Of a DNA stretch of 64,000 nt, positions 54,930 to 63,622 are shown piece after piece. The stretch covers positions 62,001-126,000 of the forward strand of contig NZ_BNBC01000006.1 in assembly GCF_014654675.1 (NCBI RefSeq). The letters run 5' to 3'. The stretch's first letter is position 1. Each line of letters begins with the position of its first letter. Source of the DNA: Streptomyces spiralis (GTDB lineage: Bacteria; Actinomycetota; Actinomycetes; Streptomycetales; Streptomycetaceae). The position numbers were made by a program, and so were the translations under genes. The notes under the pieces were generated by a model that made no database searches, had not been told where the DNA came from, and was given only the letters and a program-made list of their open reading frames with translations.

Positions 54930-55106
54930 GGCGACCTCCCTCGACTCCGCCAGCTTCGTTAGTGGCTGGCGCCTTCGTTAGAAGTTATAACTCGATCGCA
55001 GAGTGACAGTCAAGTGCGTTCGTAATAGGGTCTAACTCAGAGCGTGCGAGTAGTCGCTCACCCGGACCACGGGAGCCGGCGAACACGACAAGGAAGGGAT
55101 GAGCAC
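54930..55106. promoter_or_regulatory. Divergent promoter region, oxidoreductase / TetR
   Basis: 177 bp including an AT-rich part at 54970-55040. CTTCGTTAG occurs twice (near 54953 and 54973), and TTAGAAGTTATAACTC faces GTAATAGGGTCTAACTC 45 bp away as imperfect half sites. These are candidate TetR operators. Confidence 0.55.
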
Positions 55107-55760
55107 ATGGCCATCGCGGGCAAGGAGACCCCACGTGAGCGCTACCGCGCCCAGCTACGCGCCGAGATCAAGCAGCACGCCTGGGAACAGATCGCCGCCG
55201 CCGGAGCGGCAGGACTGTCCCTGAACGCCATCGCCAAACAGATGGGCATGAGCGGCCCCGCGCTCTACCGGTACTTCGCCGGCCGCGACGAGCTGATCAC
55301 CGAACTGATCCGCGACGCCTACCGCAGCCTCGCCGACACCATCCGCGCCACCGCCGACTCCGGCGCGGACCTGGCCGGACTGGGACACGCCCTGCGCGCC
55401 TGGGCCCTGGACGACCCTCAGCGCTACTTCCTCATCTACGGCACACCCGTCCCCGGCTACCACGCCCCCGACGACATCACCATGATCGCCTCGGAGATCA
55501 TGGACGCCCTCCTCGACGCCGCCCAGCCTGGCGGCACCCCCGCCGACACCCCGGGCGACTCCCGCTTGGAGGCCCACCTCGCCGAGCACCGCGGGTGGGC
55601 AGCCAACCACCCCGCGCCCCCGGCCGCCCTGCGCCGCGCCCTGCTCTTCTGGACCCGCCTGCACGGCATACTCTCTCTGGAACTGGCAGGCCAATTCACC
55701 GGCATGGGACTCGACCCGGCCGAGCTGTACACCAGCGAATTGCGCCACCTGACCCGATAG
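55107..55760 (+). CDS. TetR/AcrR-family regulator
   Basis: 217 aa from ATG 55107 with GGAAGGG at 8 nt. HTH at residues 14-60 (IKQHAWEQIAAAGAAGLSLNAIAKQMGMSGPALYRYFAGRDEL). The C-terminal ligand domain has the TetR_C_13-like pattern (LRAWALDDPQRYFLIYGTPVPGYHAP and FWTRLHGILSLELAGQFTGMG). Probably represses itself and the divergent oxidoreductase and responds to a small electrophile. Confidence 0.92.
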   Translation: MAIAGKETPRERYRAQLRAEIKQHAWEQIAAAGAAGLSLNAIAKQMGMSGPALYRYFAGRDELITELIRDAYRSLADTIRATADSGADLAGLGHALRAWALDDPQRYFLIYGTPVPGYHAPDDITMIASEIMDALLDAAQPGGTPADTPGDSRLEAHLAEHRGWAANHPAPPAALRRALLFWTRLHGILSLELAGQFTGMGLDPAELYTSELRHLTR

Positions 55761-55991
55761 GCACGCCTCCGCTCTCCGGCCCACAACATGCTGTGCGTGC
55801 GGTGTGCCTGTCATCCTGCGGACTGCCGGTGCGGCATCCAAGCTGCGGACACGGGTGAAACAGTCGGCATGGTCGGCTCGCATCACGCTGACCGACGTGC
55901 GGGCTACGGGTTCCCTTCCCCCCAGAGCCGGCCACCAGTCAAGATGAGGTCCTTCTCACCGAAGTCCATCTGGTCCCACGGGTCCCAACGT

Positions 55992-56020
55992 GAGCGCGAG
56001 TTCGATTCTCGTTCACCCGC
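55992..56020 (+). other. Partial tRNA-Gly copy (attR of the island)
   Basis: 21 nt identical to the T-arm side of the tRNA-Gly gene, then one extra T and TCACCCGC. The 5' half of a tRNA is absent, so it cannot fold as tRNA. Confidence 0.85.
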
Positions 56021-56030
56021 GCTTGAAAGA

Positions 56031-56060
56031 AACCCCAGGTCAGTGGCCTGGGGTTGTTTG
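56031..56060. terminator. Terminator, probably the original one of tRNA-Gly
   Basis: Perfect 9-bp stem AACCCCAGG / CCTGGGGTT, loop 7 nt, followed by GTTTGTTG. Also suits the end of the convergent photolyase gene. Confidence 0.8.
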
Positions 56061-56068
56061 TTGTCCGG

Positions 56069-57442
56069 TCAGTCGGCTCTCCGCCGTTCCCTGAATCGGG
56101 CGGCGGCCGCGGCGAGATCCACGATCGGGGCGGGGTAGTCCAGGCCCGCACGGGCGGCTGCGTCGAGGTGGGGGACGCGGTGGACCGCGGTGGCGTCGAG
56201 GTGGCGGAGCTCGGGGAGCCAGCGGCGTACGTACTCCCCCTGGGGGTCGTACCGGCGTGCCTGGACGAGTGGGTTGAGGACCCGGTTCGGGCGGGTGTCC
56301 GTGCCGGTCCCGGCGACCCACTGCCAGTTGAGCTGGTTGTTCGCCACATCGCCGTCGACCAGGAGGTCCAGGAAGTGGCGGGCTCCCGCCCTCCAGTCCA
56401 CGTACAACGTCTTGGTGAGAAAGCTTGCCGCGAGCAGGCGGGCCCGGCCCGGCATCCAGCCCTCGTGGCTCAGCTGTCGCATCGCGGCGTCGACGACGGG
56501 GTAGCCCGTGCGGCCGTCCTGCCAGGCTTCGAACTCCTTCGCGGCGGGGCACCAGCGGTCGTGTCGGGGGCGGTAGTCGTGGTCGGCCGCGTCGGGGCGA
56601 GCCGCCAGGACCTGGTGGTGGAAGTCCCGCCAGGCGAGCTGGCGGAGGAAGGCATGCGCCCCGGGGTTGTCCTGCGCGCGGGCCCGGTGCAGCAGTTCGA
56701 CGGGTGAGAGACAGCCGAAGTGCAGGTAGGGGGAGAGCCGGGAGGTCGCGTCGGCGGCCAGGTCGTCGTGCCGGTCGCCGTATGCGGACAGCGGGCCCGC
56801 CAGCCATGACCGCAGCCTGCGACGGGCCTCGGATTCCCCGCCGGGGGGCAGGCCCGGCGACGTGGAGCCCGACGCGAGGGACTCCGCGCAAGGAAGGCCG
56901 GCCGAGCCTACGTCCGGCAGCCGTACGGCGTCCGGTGGCGGCACGACGCCGCGCACGGAGAAGCTCCCCCATCGGCGGAAGTACGGGGTGAAGACGGCGA
57001 AGTGGTTCCTGTCCTTGCCCGCGGGTGTCAGGGCCCCCGGCGGTACGACCGTCAACGAGGCTTCGTGGACACGTAGTTCGCGTCTGCCGCTCTCCAGCTC
57101 CGCGCGCAGCCGGTCCTCGCGCCGTGCCGCGTAGCGGCTCACCCCGCCCGCGAGGTGCACCACGGCGGCCCCGGTCTCCGCCGCCACCCGGCAGGTCTCC
57201 TCGACCACGTCGCCGACGCGCACCACCAGCCGACCGCCCCGAGCCCGCAGGGCCGCGTCCAGGTCGGCCAGACTGTCGGCGAGGAACGCCGCGCGGTTGG
57301 GTCCGGCGAAGCCGGTGCGGCGGATGCCGGTGTCGACGACGAAGAGCGGGACCACACGTTCCGAGTCCTTCAGAGCGGCCTGGAGGACCGGATTGTCGTG
57401 CACCCGCAGGTCGGCGGTGAACAGGGCGACCGAGACGCGCAC
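56069..57442 (-). CDS. phr: Deoxyribodipyrimidine photolyase
   Basis: 457 aa from GTG 57442. N-terminal antenna-binding alpha/beta domain (VALFTADLRVHDNPVL), C-terminal FAD domain with LSPYLHFGCLSP near 268, WRDFHHQVL near 302, GYPVVDAAMRQL near 343, and NNQLNWQWVAGTGTDTRPNRVLNP near 396. It repairs UV pyrimidine dimers with blue light. It lies 16 bp after the SDR gene, and together they form a likely light- or UV-protective unit. Confidence 0.95.
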   Translation of the reverse strand: MRVSVALFTADLRVHDNPVLQAALKDSERVVPLFVVDTGIRRTGFAGPNRAAFLADSLADLDAALRARGGRLVVRVGDVVEETCRVAAETGAAVVHLAGGVSRYAARREDRLRAELESGRRELRVHEASLTVVPPGALTPAGKDRNHFAVFTPYFRRWGSFSVRGVVPPPDAVRLPDVGSAGLPCAESLASGSTSPGLPPGGESEARRRLRSWLAGPLSAYGDRHDDLAADATSRLSPYLHFGCLSPVELLHRARAQDNPGAHAFLRQLAWRDFHHQVLAARPDAADHDYRPRHDRWCPAAKEFEAWQDGRTGYPVVDAAMRQLSHEGWMPGRARLLAASFLTKTLYVDWRAGARHFLDLLVDGDVANNQLNWQWVAGTGTDTRPNRVLNPLVQARRYDPQGEYVRRWLPELRHLDATAVHRVPHLDAAARAGLDYPAPIVDLAAAAARFRERRRAD

Positions 57443-57458
57443 GGTTCCTCGAGACCTC

Positions 57459-58970
57459 TCAGTGAGTACGGGCCGGTTCAGGGGCGGCCGATTCGGCCGC
57501 TGCGGCGATGTTGCGAGCCATGCCGCCGAAGACCGCGGCGTGGAAGGGGGCCACGCCCCACCAGTAGGCGTGCCCGGCCAGACCGTGCGGATGGAACAGG
57601 GCCCGCTGCCGGTACACCGTGCGCCCCTGCTGATCCCGGTCGACAGCCATCTCCAGCCAGGCCAGACCGGGCAGCCGCATCTCCGCGCGCAACCGCAGCA
57701 GCCGGCCCGGCTCGATCTCCTCCACTCGCCAGAAGTCCAGGCTGTCGCCGACCCGCAGCCGGGTCGCGTCTCGGCGGCCCCGGCGCAGACCGACACCGCC
57801 CACCAGGGTGTCCAGCCAGCCCCGCAGGGACCAGGCCAGCGGCGAGGAGTACCAGCCGTTCTCGCCGCCGATCGCCTCCACCACCCGCCACAGGGCCTGC
57901 GGCGACGCAGCGACCGTGCGCTCGCGGTGATCCGTGTAGAGGCTTCCGCCCGCCCAGTCGGGGTCGGTGGGCAGCGGGTCGCTGGGGGCACGGGGAGTCG
58001 AGGCCGAGGACCACCTGGTGGCAACGTCCGCGTCCTGCACGCGCCGCAGAGCCAGCCCGATCGCCCGGTCGAGGGTGACCGGTCCCTCCGGCGGGTCCGG
58101 CACGTAACGGACGATGTCCCGCTCGGCGCACACCACCTCGTGCTTCAGCGACTCGACCAGCGGGCGCGCGAGGGCGCCCGGCACCGGGGTGACCAGACCG
58201 ACCCAGAGACTGGACAGTCGGGGGGTGAGCAGCGGAACGGGGACGATGACGCGTTTCGGCAGCCCGGCGACGACGGCGTACCGCCGCATCATCTCCTCGT
58301 ACGTGACGATGTCCGGTCCGCCGATGTCGAAGGCGCGATTCACGTCGTACGGCAGCCTCGCACCTCCCACGAGGAAGCGCAGCACGTCGCGGACGGCGAT
58401 GGGCTGGATGCGGGTGCGCACCCAGCTCGGGGTCACCATCACGGGCAGCCGCTCGGTCAGATACCGCAGCATCTCGAACGAGGCCGAACCCGACCCGATG
58501 ATCACGGCCGCCCGCAGTACCGCCGTCGGCACGCCCGAGCCCAGGAGGATGCGGCCCACTTCGGCGCGGGACCGCAGATGGGCCGAGAGTGCGTGCTCGG
58601 GTACTCCGGAAGGGCTCAGACCGCCGAGGTAGACGATCCGACGGATTCCGGCGGCACGCGCCTGTGCACCGAAGATCGTGGCCGCGCGCCGGTCGGTCTC
58701 CTCGAAGTTCCGACCGGTGCCCAGCGCGTGCACCAGGTAGTACGCGACGTCCATGCCCTCCATGGCCGCGCGCACGGCCCCCGCGTCCGTGACGTCCCCG
58801 CGCACGGCCTCCGCCTGCCCGGCCCACGGATGGTCCCGCAGCTTGCCGGGCGAGCGGGCCAGGCAGCGTACGGAATGCCCGGCGGCCAGCAACTCCGGCA
58901 CCAGCCGTCCGCCCAGGTAACCGGTGGCGCCGGTGACCAGACAGCGCAGCGGCCGGTCGTCGCCGGTCAC
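57459..58970 (-). CDS. SDR-family NAD(P)-binding protein with DUF2867 domain
   Basis: 503 aa from GTG 58970 (start VTGDDRPL); ATG 59180 would add 70 residues of doubtful coding. The NAD(P) motif VTGATGYLGGRLVPELL is near residue 11, with DVAYYLVHALGTG near 80 as in NAD(P)H-binding epimerase-like reductases. The last 150 residues are a DUF2867 domain (SLYTDHRERTVAASPQALWRVV, GVGLRRGRRDATRLRVGDSLDFWRVEEIEPGRLL). Commonly found with photolyase and carotenoid genes; substrate unknown. Confidence 0.85.
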   Translation of the reverse strand: MTGDDRPLRCLVTGATGYLGGRLVPELLAAGHSVRCLARSPGKLRDHPWAGQAEAVRGDVTDAGAVRAAMEGMDVAYYLVHALGTGRNFEETDRRAATIFGAQARAAGIRRIVYLGGLSPSGVPEHALSAHLRSRAEVGRILLGSGVPTAVLRAAVIIGSGSASFEMLRYLTERLPVMVTPSWVRTRIQPIAVRDVLRFLVGGARLPYDVNRAFDIGGPDIVTYEEMMRRYAVVAGLPKRVIVPVPLLTPRLSSLWVGLVTPVPGALARPLVESLKHEVVCAERDIVRYVPDPPEGPVTLDRAIGLALRRVQDADVATRWSSASTPRAPSDPLPTDPDWAGGSLYTDHRERTVAASPQALWRVVEAIGGENGWYSSPLAWSLRGWLDTLVGGVGLRRGRRDATRLRVGDSLDFWRVEEIEPGRLLRLRAEMRLPGLAWLEMAVDRDQQGRTVYRQRALFHPHGLAGHAYWWGVAPFHAAVFGGMARNIAAAAESAAPEPARTH

Positions 58971-59329
58971 GCCGACCGCACCCGTGCCTGTCGACTGCGC
59001 CTTGTCCGGCGACGGCCGGCGGACCGGAGCGCAGGAAACGTCATGGCTCTCATGTCCTCCCGGGACGTGCCTTCTGATGTGCTCTGCCGCTGTTCCCCTC
59101 AGCCCATGCTTGGGGCCGAGGACGGGCACCGCAACCTCGCCGCTCCCGGCCGGAGGGTGGTGACAACGGGGTCGGCGCACACCTGGGTGCCGACCGAGGA
59201 CCCACCGCGGACCCCCGTTTGCGAAGTGATCGCGAGTCGTCGCGCTTTTGACCGGTGGGAATTCTTATTCGGCATCGCACGGCACCCGCACGACTCGCAA
59301 AAATCTGTAAGGGGACGGTAGACAATCGG
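58971..59329. other. 359-bp region upstream of the SDR-photolyase pair
   Basis: No gene supported; an ATG-initiated extension of the SDR frame to 59180 is possible. An AT-rich stretch at 59240-59330 (GGAATTCTTATTCGGC, then CAAAAATCTGTAAG) is a promoter candidate and suits an ECF/LitR-type light-inducible promoter, but no consensus is confirmed. Confidence 0.4.
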
Positions 59330-60247
59330 TCATGGCCGCCGGCTTTGGTTCTCTTCGTCGACCATCCGGCGAACCTGCGTACTTGCGGCCGTAAGCAACT
59401 CGAGACGCCCCGGGTCGGCATTCTCCCGAAGGGCTAGAAACATGCGCATGGTGATGGGGTCCCCGTTCAGCGGGAGCAGCGCGACCCGGCGGGAGGAGAC
59501 CATGGGGGCCGCCGTCGGGTACATCAGCGTCCAGCAGGCGGCACCCGCGCCGATCTCGGCGAGCGTTTCCTGGAGCCGGGTGAAGGGCGGCCCGAGGACC
59601 GGCTCGAAGCCGGCCTTCCGGCAGGCGGTGACGACGGCATCGAAGAGCACCGGGTTCTCGGTGCGGGCGGCGATGCGCAACGGCAGCTCCGCGAGGTCGG
59701 CCAGGTCCAGCGGGTCGCGCCCGGCCAGCGGGTGCGCGGCGGGCAGTGCGACCACCAGGGGGTCGTGCCAGAGGGTGAGAAGCCGCAGGCCGGGGGCGCT
59801 TTCGACACCGCGGACGAAGGCCGCGTCCAGCCGCCCGGCACGCACCTCCTCCAGGCGGGTGTGGGCGTCCAGGGTCTGGAACTCGAAGCGGGTGCCGTCG
59901 CCACGGCCGGGCAGCGCGTCCAGGAAGTCGTCGAGGCGCTCACCCAGGGCGGAGCTGATGCCGACCCGGAACGTGGCCTCGCTCTGCTCGGCGAGGCGCT
60001 CGGCCTTGGCCGCGAAGGAGTCCATGGCCCGCAGCAGTTCGCGCGCCTCGGGCAGCAGGGCCTGGCCGACGGGGGTGAGGGTGACGGTGCGGCCGGAGCG
60101 GTCGAAGAGCCGCGTGCGCAGTTCGCGCTCCAGGCGGCGCACCTGCTGGCTGACCGCGGGCTGGCCGATGTGCAACCGCTCGGCCGCCCTGCCGAAATGC
60201 AACTCCTCCGCGACGGCGACGAAGTACTGAATCTGACGCAGTTCCAC
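59330..60247 (-). CDS. LysR-family regulator
   Basis: 305 aa from GTG 60247. HTH at residues 3-62 (ELRQIQYFVAVAEELHFGRAAERLHIGQPAVSQQVRRLE). The effector domain follows (FRVGISSALGERLDDFLDALPG, LRLLTLWHDPLVVALPAAHPLAG). Target not known; the tautomerase gene upstream on the same strand and the photolyase pair downstream are the closest candidates. Confidence 0.92.
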   Translation of the reverse strand: MELRQIQYFVAVAEELHFGRAAERLHIGQPAVSQQVRRLERELRTRLFDRSGRTVTLTPVGQALLPEARELLRAMDSFAAKAERLAEQSEATFRVGISSALGERLDDFLDALPGRGDGTRFEFQTLDAHTRLEEVRAGRLDAAFVRGVESAPGLRLLTLWHDPLVVALPAAHPLAGRDPLDLADLAELPLRIAARTENPVLFDAVVTACRKAGFEPVLGPPFTRLQETLAEIGAGAACWTLMYPTAAPMVSSRRVALLPLNGDPITMRMFLALRENADPGRLELLTAASTQVRRMVDEENQSRRP

Positions 60248-60553
60248 GGAATCCCCCTGTCTCTCCAGGCGACTCCATTCGTTGAATTCGAGATCTTTCA
60301 ATCTCCGGGATCGCCGCAGGGGAATCCAAGCACACCGAGAGGCGACACCCGCAACCGGGCGGGGTTGCTATCCCGATTCGTGCATTCTTGGTTACTCGAC
60401 CGCAGTTCTGTGCAATTCCCTGGACCGGTTCCCCGCGCCACGGGTGTCGTCGCCCGCCTCGCAGGCACCGATGACTCGACCCGGACACGGCGACTGAGGG
60501 GAGCGGCCGACCGTCGCCGGCCGCGGCTCATGGCGACCTGGCGGCCCGCGGGG
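60248..60553. other. 306-bp region upstream of LysR
   Basis: No gene. AT-rich for this genome at 60270-60310 and 60370-60420; GAATTCGAGATCTTTCAATCTC near 60285 has an imperfect dyad (GAGAT / ATCTC) and could be a LysR site. Confidence 0.45.
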
Positions 60554-60751
60554 TCAGCGCCTGGCGGCGCGGGCCGCCAACGTCTCGCCGGCGATCGACC
60601 AGCTGTCCGGGGCGATCTCCTGCACGGTCACCCACACGCTCTCCGGCTTGCTGCCGGTGGCCTTCACATAGGCGTCGGTCAACTCTCGGACCAGTTCGGC
60701 CTTCTGCTCGGCGGTCTTGCCGGGGGTCTGCTGCACGTGGATGAGAGGCAT
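60554..60751 (-). CDS. 4-oxalocrotonate tautomerase family protein
   Basis: 65 aa from ATG 60751 with GGAG at 6 nt. MPLIHVQQTPGKTAEQKAEL with the catalytic Pro at position 2 after Met removal; Arg and Val-Trp-Val-Thr strand (SVWVTVQEI) typical of 4-OT. It isomerises enol-keto compounds in aromatic degradation, but no meta-cleavage genes are close. The Ala/Arg-rich end is usual. Confidence 0.9.
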   Translation of the reverse strand: MPLIHVQQTPGKTAEQKAELVRELTDAYVKATGSKPESVWVTVQEIAPDSWSIAGETLAARAARR

Positions 60752-61094
60752 CACGTTCTCCGGGGGTGAGGCTGGACTGGTCGCGCACGGTCCGGGGCCA
60801 CTGGGCCGGGGAGCCGTCCTGGACCAAGTCCAGCACCGGGCCCCAGGCCGTCCAAGACGCAATCCGATCTGGCACCGATCACGAATCGTGATGGGTCACC
60901 GGGGTCGGAGACCTGGGACATGGTGACGTCAACGTCCCCGGACGGGGACGTACATCAGCGTCTCTGTCCGGCTGTCCCACCAGTCGACGACCGCAGCCGG
61001 AGCAGGCCCGGATCGAACTCCTGAAGCGGTGTCGTAGATCATGCGCGGGGCCGCTGATGAGCTCAGTGGCAGCCTTGCCCCTCAGGCCGTGGCT
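60752..61094. other. 343-bp region without a clear gene
   Basis: A minus-strand frame upstream of the tautomerase gives TAWGPVLDLVQDGSPAQWPRTV, which reads like a protein remnant but has no start. The inverted repeat ATCACGA-ATCG-TGAT near 60877-60895 may be an operator. Nothing else seen. Confidence 0.4.
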
Positions 61095-61634
61095 TCAGAT
61101 CCCACCCTCTGTCGGCACGCGGAACACCGGGCCTCGGGCACCCAGTCGCCCGGGTACGGTCTGCCACAGGTCCGTGCCGTTCGCCCGCTCCCATTTCGCG
61201 GTCGCCCGGGACTGCGCCCACTGGGCGACGGCCACCGGAACCAGCATGAGGGGCGGCATCAGCTGATGCGATGCCAGGCCGATGAGCATCATCCAGCAGA
61301 CCACTCCGCCCACGAATCCGGCCGTGCGCCGTAGCGACAGCCGCTGCGCCGCGTCCTGGTCGGTGTGCGGTCGTTCTCCGGCGCTGTCGATCCGCACGGC
61401 ATGCTCGAACGTTCGGCGCAGCCGGGCGGGGAGGCGGAGGCGCAGCGGCAGTAGCACCAGCGACACAAGAGCCACCGCAACTGCTCCCACCAGGAGAGCC
61501 TCCAGCCGGTGAGCCGTCCCGATCAAGGCCAGCAGCAACACTTCGGACAGCACTGCGCCCGCGCCCATCATCAGTGCGGACGTCTGCTGGAAGTACACCA
61601 CCCTTATCAGCCCGGGTCTGGCGTCCTCGGTCAT
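61095..61634 (-). CDS. Hypothetical membrane protein, four TM
   Basis: 179 aa from ATG 61634. Two helices in residues 20-60 (MMGAGAVLSEVLLLALIG, LLVGAVAVALVSLVLLPL), a cytoplasmic basic loop (LPARLRRTFEHAVRID) and two more helices (TAGFVGGVVCWMMLIGLA, LMPPLMLVPVAVAQW). No family recognised. Divergent from the FG-GAP protein gene, with a 266-bp region between. Confidence 0.7.
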   Translation of the reverse strand: MTEDARPGLIRVVYFQQTSALMMGAGAVLSEVLLLALIGTAHRLEALLVGAVAVALVSLVLLPLRLRLPARLRRTFEHAVRIDSAGERPHTDQDAAQRLSLRRTAGFVGGVVCWMMLIGLASHQLMPPLMLVPVAVAQWAQSRATAKWERANGTDLWQTVPGRLGARGPVFRVPTEGGI

Positions 61635-61900
61635 CGTCCCAGCTCTCTGCCCGTACACCCGCACGGGCAGAGACGATCCAACGCCGGGTGGAACGCGGCG
61701 TCAACAGGCCACGTGTCAGAACATCGTCAAGACTGTCGGGCCCACCGGCGGATCACGCCGACTCGCCGGAGCCGCGACCTCGGTCAGCACATCCGCACGC
61801 CTTCCACACAACCAACACGCCTGTCATACAATCCGATCCTCGCAAGGCAACTGAATCGTTTTTCAGTACGCCGGCACACAACTTGAACAGTGGGGGGCCA

Positions 61901-63622
61901 TTGTCCAGTTCGCGCGCGCACAGCAGATCGCGCCGTTCCCGCCTGCTCGGCTGCACCGCCTTCGCGGTGGCGGCAGGCATGTTCCTCAGCACACCGGCGC
62001 TCGCCGCTGACAAGCCGTCGCCGCTGGTGAAGGTGCCGACTCCCAAGTCCGCACTGCCCCAGGCCGACCGGCCGAAGCCGCAGTCGCGGTTCGGGGCGAG
62101 CACGGCTGCCGACGCCGCCGGGCCTCAGTTCGACGTGGACGGCGACGGCGTCACCGACAACCTCGTCCGGCTCATGGACGGCAGCACCTACGCCTGGCTC
62201 AGCACCACGGGCGACTTCACGCCGTACACGATCAACACGTACGACTACGACGAGACGTCCAAGGACATCCTGACGCCCGGCAACCTCGACGTCACCGGCG
62301 GACCGGAGATCCTCACCCTCTCCGCGACCGGCACCCTGGCGCTGTACCAGAGCTGGGGATCGGACGGCACGGGGTACGCCACCTGGAGCGGCCAGGGCTG
62401 GCAGATCTACAACAAGGTCTTCGCGCCCGGGGACGTGACCGGCGACGGCAAGCCCGACCTGTTCGCCCGCACCTACGACGGCAGCCTGTACCTCTACACG
62501 GGCACGGGCAACGTGAGCAACCCGTTCCGCGCGCGGGTCCTGGTGGGCGGCGGCTGGTCGATGTTCGACCAGCTGGTCGGCGCCGGTGACATGAACGGCG
62601 ACGGGATCGGCGATGTCGTCGCCCGCACGCCCGCCGGCGACCTGTACTTCTACGCGGGCCGGGGCAACACCACCGCTCCGCTCGCGACCCGGGTCAAGAT
62701 CGGCAGCGGCTGGAACACCTACAACCAGATCGTCGCCGCCTACGACTGGAACGGCGACGGACTCGGCGACCTGCTCGGCCGCACCGCCTCCGGTGCCCTG
62801 TACTACTACAGGGCCAACGGATCGGGGAACTTCCTCGCACGCCAGCAGGTCGGCACCGGCTTCGAGCCCATCAACCTCTTCGCGGGCAGCGGCGCCAACC
62901 CGCAGTTCGGCAAGAACTCGCTGATCGGGCGGAACACTTCAGGCACGCTCTACTGGTACGGCGTGCAGAACAACGGCCAGTTCACCGCCCGCCAGCAGGC
63001 CAGCGCCGACGGCGGCTTCGCCGGCGCCCGCCTGGCCTACGCCTCCTCCCTCGACAAGGACACCTACGCGGACCTGATCGAGCAGTGGAACGGGTCCGTC
63101 TACAACTCCTCCACCGGCGAGCCCATGGCCGGCGGCTGGGGCGGGTACAACCTCTTCCTCGGCCCGGGCGACCTCAACGGTGACGGCAAGGGTGACCTCC
63201 TCGCCCGGGACGGCTCCGGCAACCTGTACCTCCTGCGCGGCAAGGGCGACGGCGCATCCCTCGCCTCGCCGCTCAGGATCGGCGCCGGCTGGAACGCCTA
63301 CAACACCCTGGTGGGCGCGGGCGACTTCACCGGGGACGGTCGTGCCGACATCGTCGCCCGCACGCCGTCCGGCACCCTGTACCTCTACCGCGGTACCGGC
63401 AACAGTTCGGCGCCGTTCGCCGCCAAGACGAAGATCGGCACCGGCTGGCAGCAGTACAACAAGCTGGCCTCCCCCGGCGACATCGACGGGGACAACCGCG
63501 CCGACCTGGTCGCGGTCAACTCCAAGGGCGAGCTGTACCGCTACTCCTCCTACGGACAGGGGAAGTTCAAGACCAGGGCGAAGCTGGGCACCGGCTGGAG
63601 CACCTACAACACCCTGTACTGA
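61901..63622 (+). CDS. Secreted FG-GAP/VCBS repeat protein
   Basis: 573 aa from a TTG at 61901 with GGGGGG upstream; TTG 61883 is another possibility. Signal peptide at residues 1-36 (RSRLLGCTAFAVAAGMFLSTPALA). The mature part has seven or eight calcium-binding D-x-(D/N)-G-D-x-x-x-D turns (DVDGDGVTD, DVTGDGKPD, DMNGDGIGD, DWNGDGLGD, DLNGDGKGD, DFTGDGRAD, DIDGDNRAD) about 45-60 residues apart, i.e. blades of an integrin-like beta-propeller. No catalytic domain; a binding or cell-surface role is likely. Confidence 0.88.
   Translation: MSSSRAHSRSRRSRLLGCTAFAVAAGMFLSTPALAADKPSPLVKVPTPKSALPQADRPKPQSRFGASTAADAAGPQFDVDGDGVTDNLVRLMDGSTYAWLSTTGDFTPYTINTYDYDETSKDILTPGNLDVTGGPEILTLSATGTLALYQSWGSDGTGYATWSGQGWQIYNKVFAPGDVTGDGKPDLFARTYDGSLYLYTGTGNVSNPFRARVLVGGGWSMFDQLVGAGDMNGDGIGDVVARTPAGDLYFYAGRGNTTAPLATRVKIGSGWNTYNQIVAAYDWNGDGLGDLLGRTASGALYYYRANGSGNFLARQQVGTGFEPINLFAGSGANPQFGKNSLIGRNTSGTLYWYGVQNNGQFTARQQASADGGFAGARLAYASSLDKDTYADLIEQWNGSVYNSSTGEPMAGGWGGYNLFLGPGDLNGDGKGDLLARDGSGNLYLLRGKGDGASLASPLRIGAGWNAYNTLVGAGDFTGDGRADIVARTPSGTLYLYRGTGNSSAPFAAKTKIGTGWQQYNKLASPGDIDGDNRADLVAVNSKGELYRYSSYGQGKFKTRAKLGTGWSTYNTLY

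Larger units (their letters stand above)
52365..56020. mobile_element. Degenerate 3.6-kb island in the tRNA-Gly 3' end
   Basis: GAGCGCGAGTTCGATTCTCGT (52365-52385) of the tRNA recurs exactly at 55992-56012, followed by TCACCCGC after one extra T. A second tRNA-type terminator lies after the copy. Between them are two SRPBCC genes (one broken), a small frame, a quinone oxidoreductase and a TetR gene. No integrase, replication or transfer gene remains, so it is a fixed relic. Confidence 0.75.
55761..56068. other. 308-bp region with the island's right end
   Basis: No gene. Contains the partial tRNA-Gly copy (55992-56020) and a terminator; 55761-55990 shows nothing recognisable. Confidence 0.5.

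Noticed and set aside
55992..56020. Second tRNA gene
   Set aside because: Only the T-arm and acceptor side are present. No anticodon arm or 5' acceptor strand precedes it.
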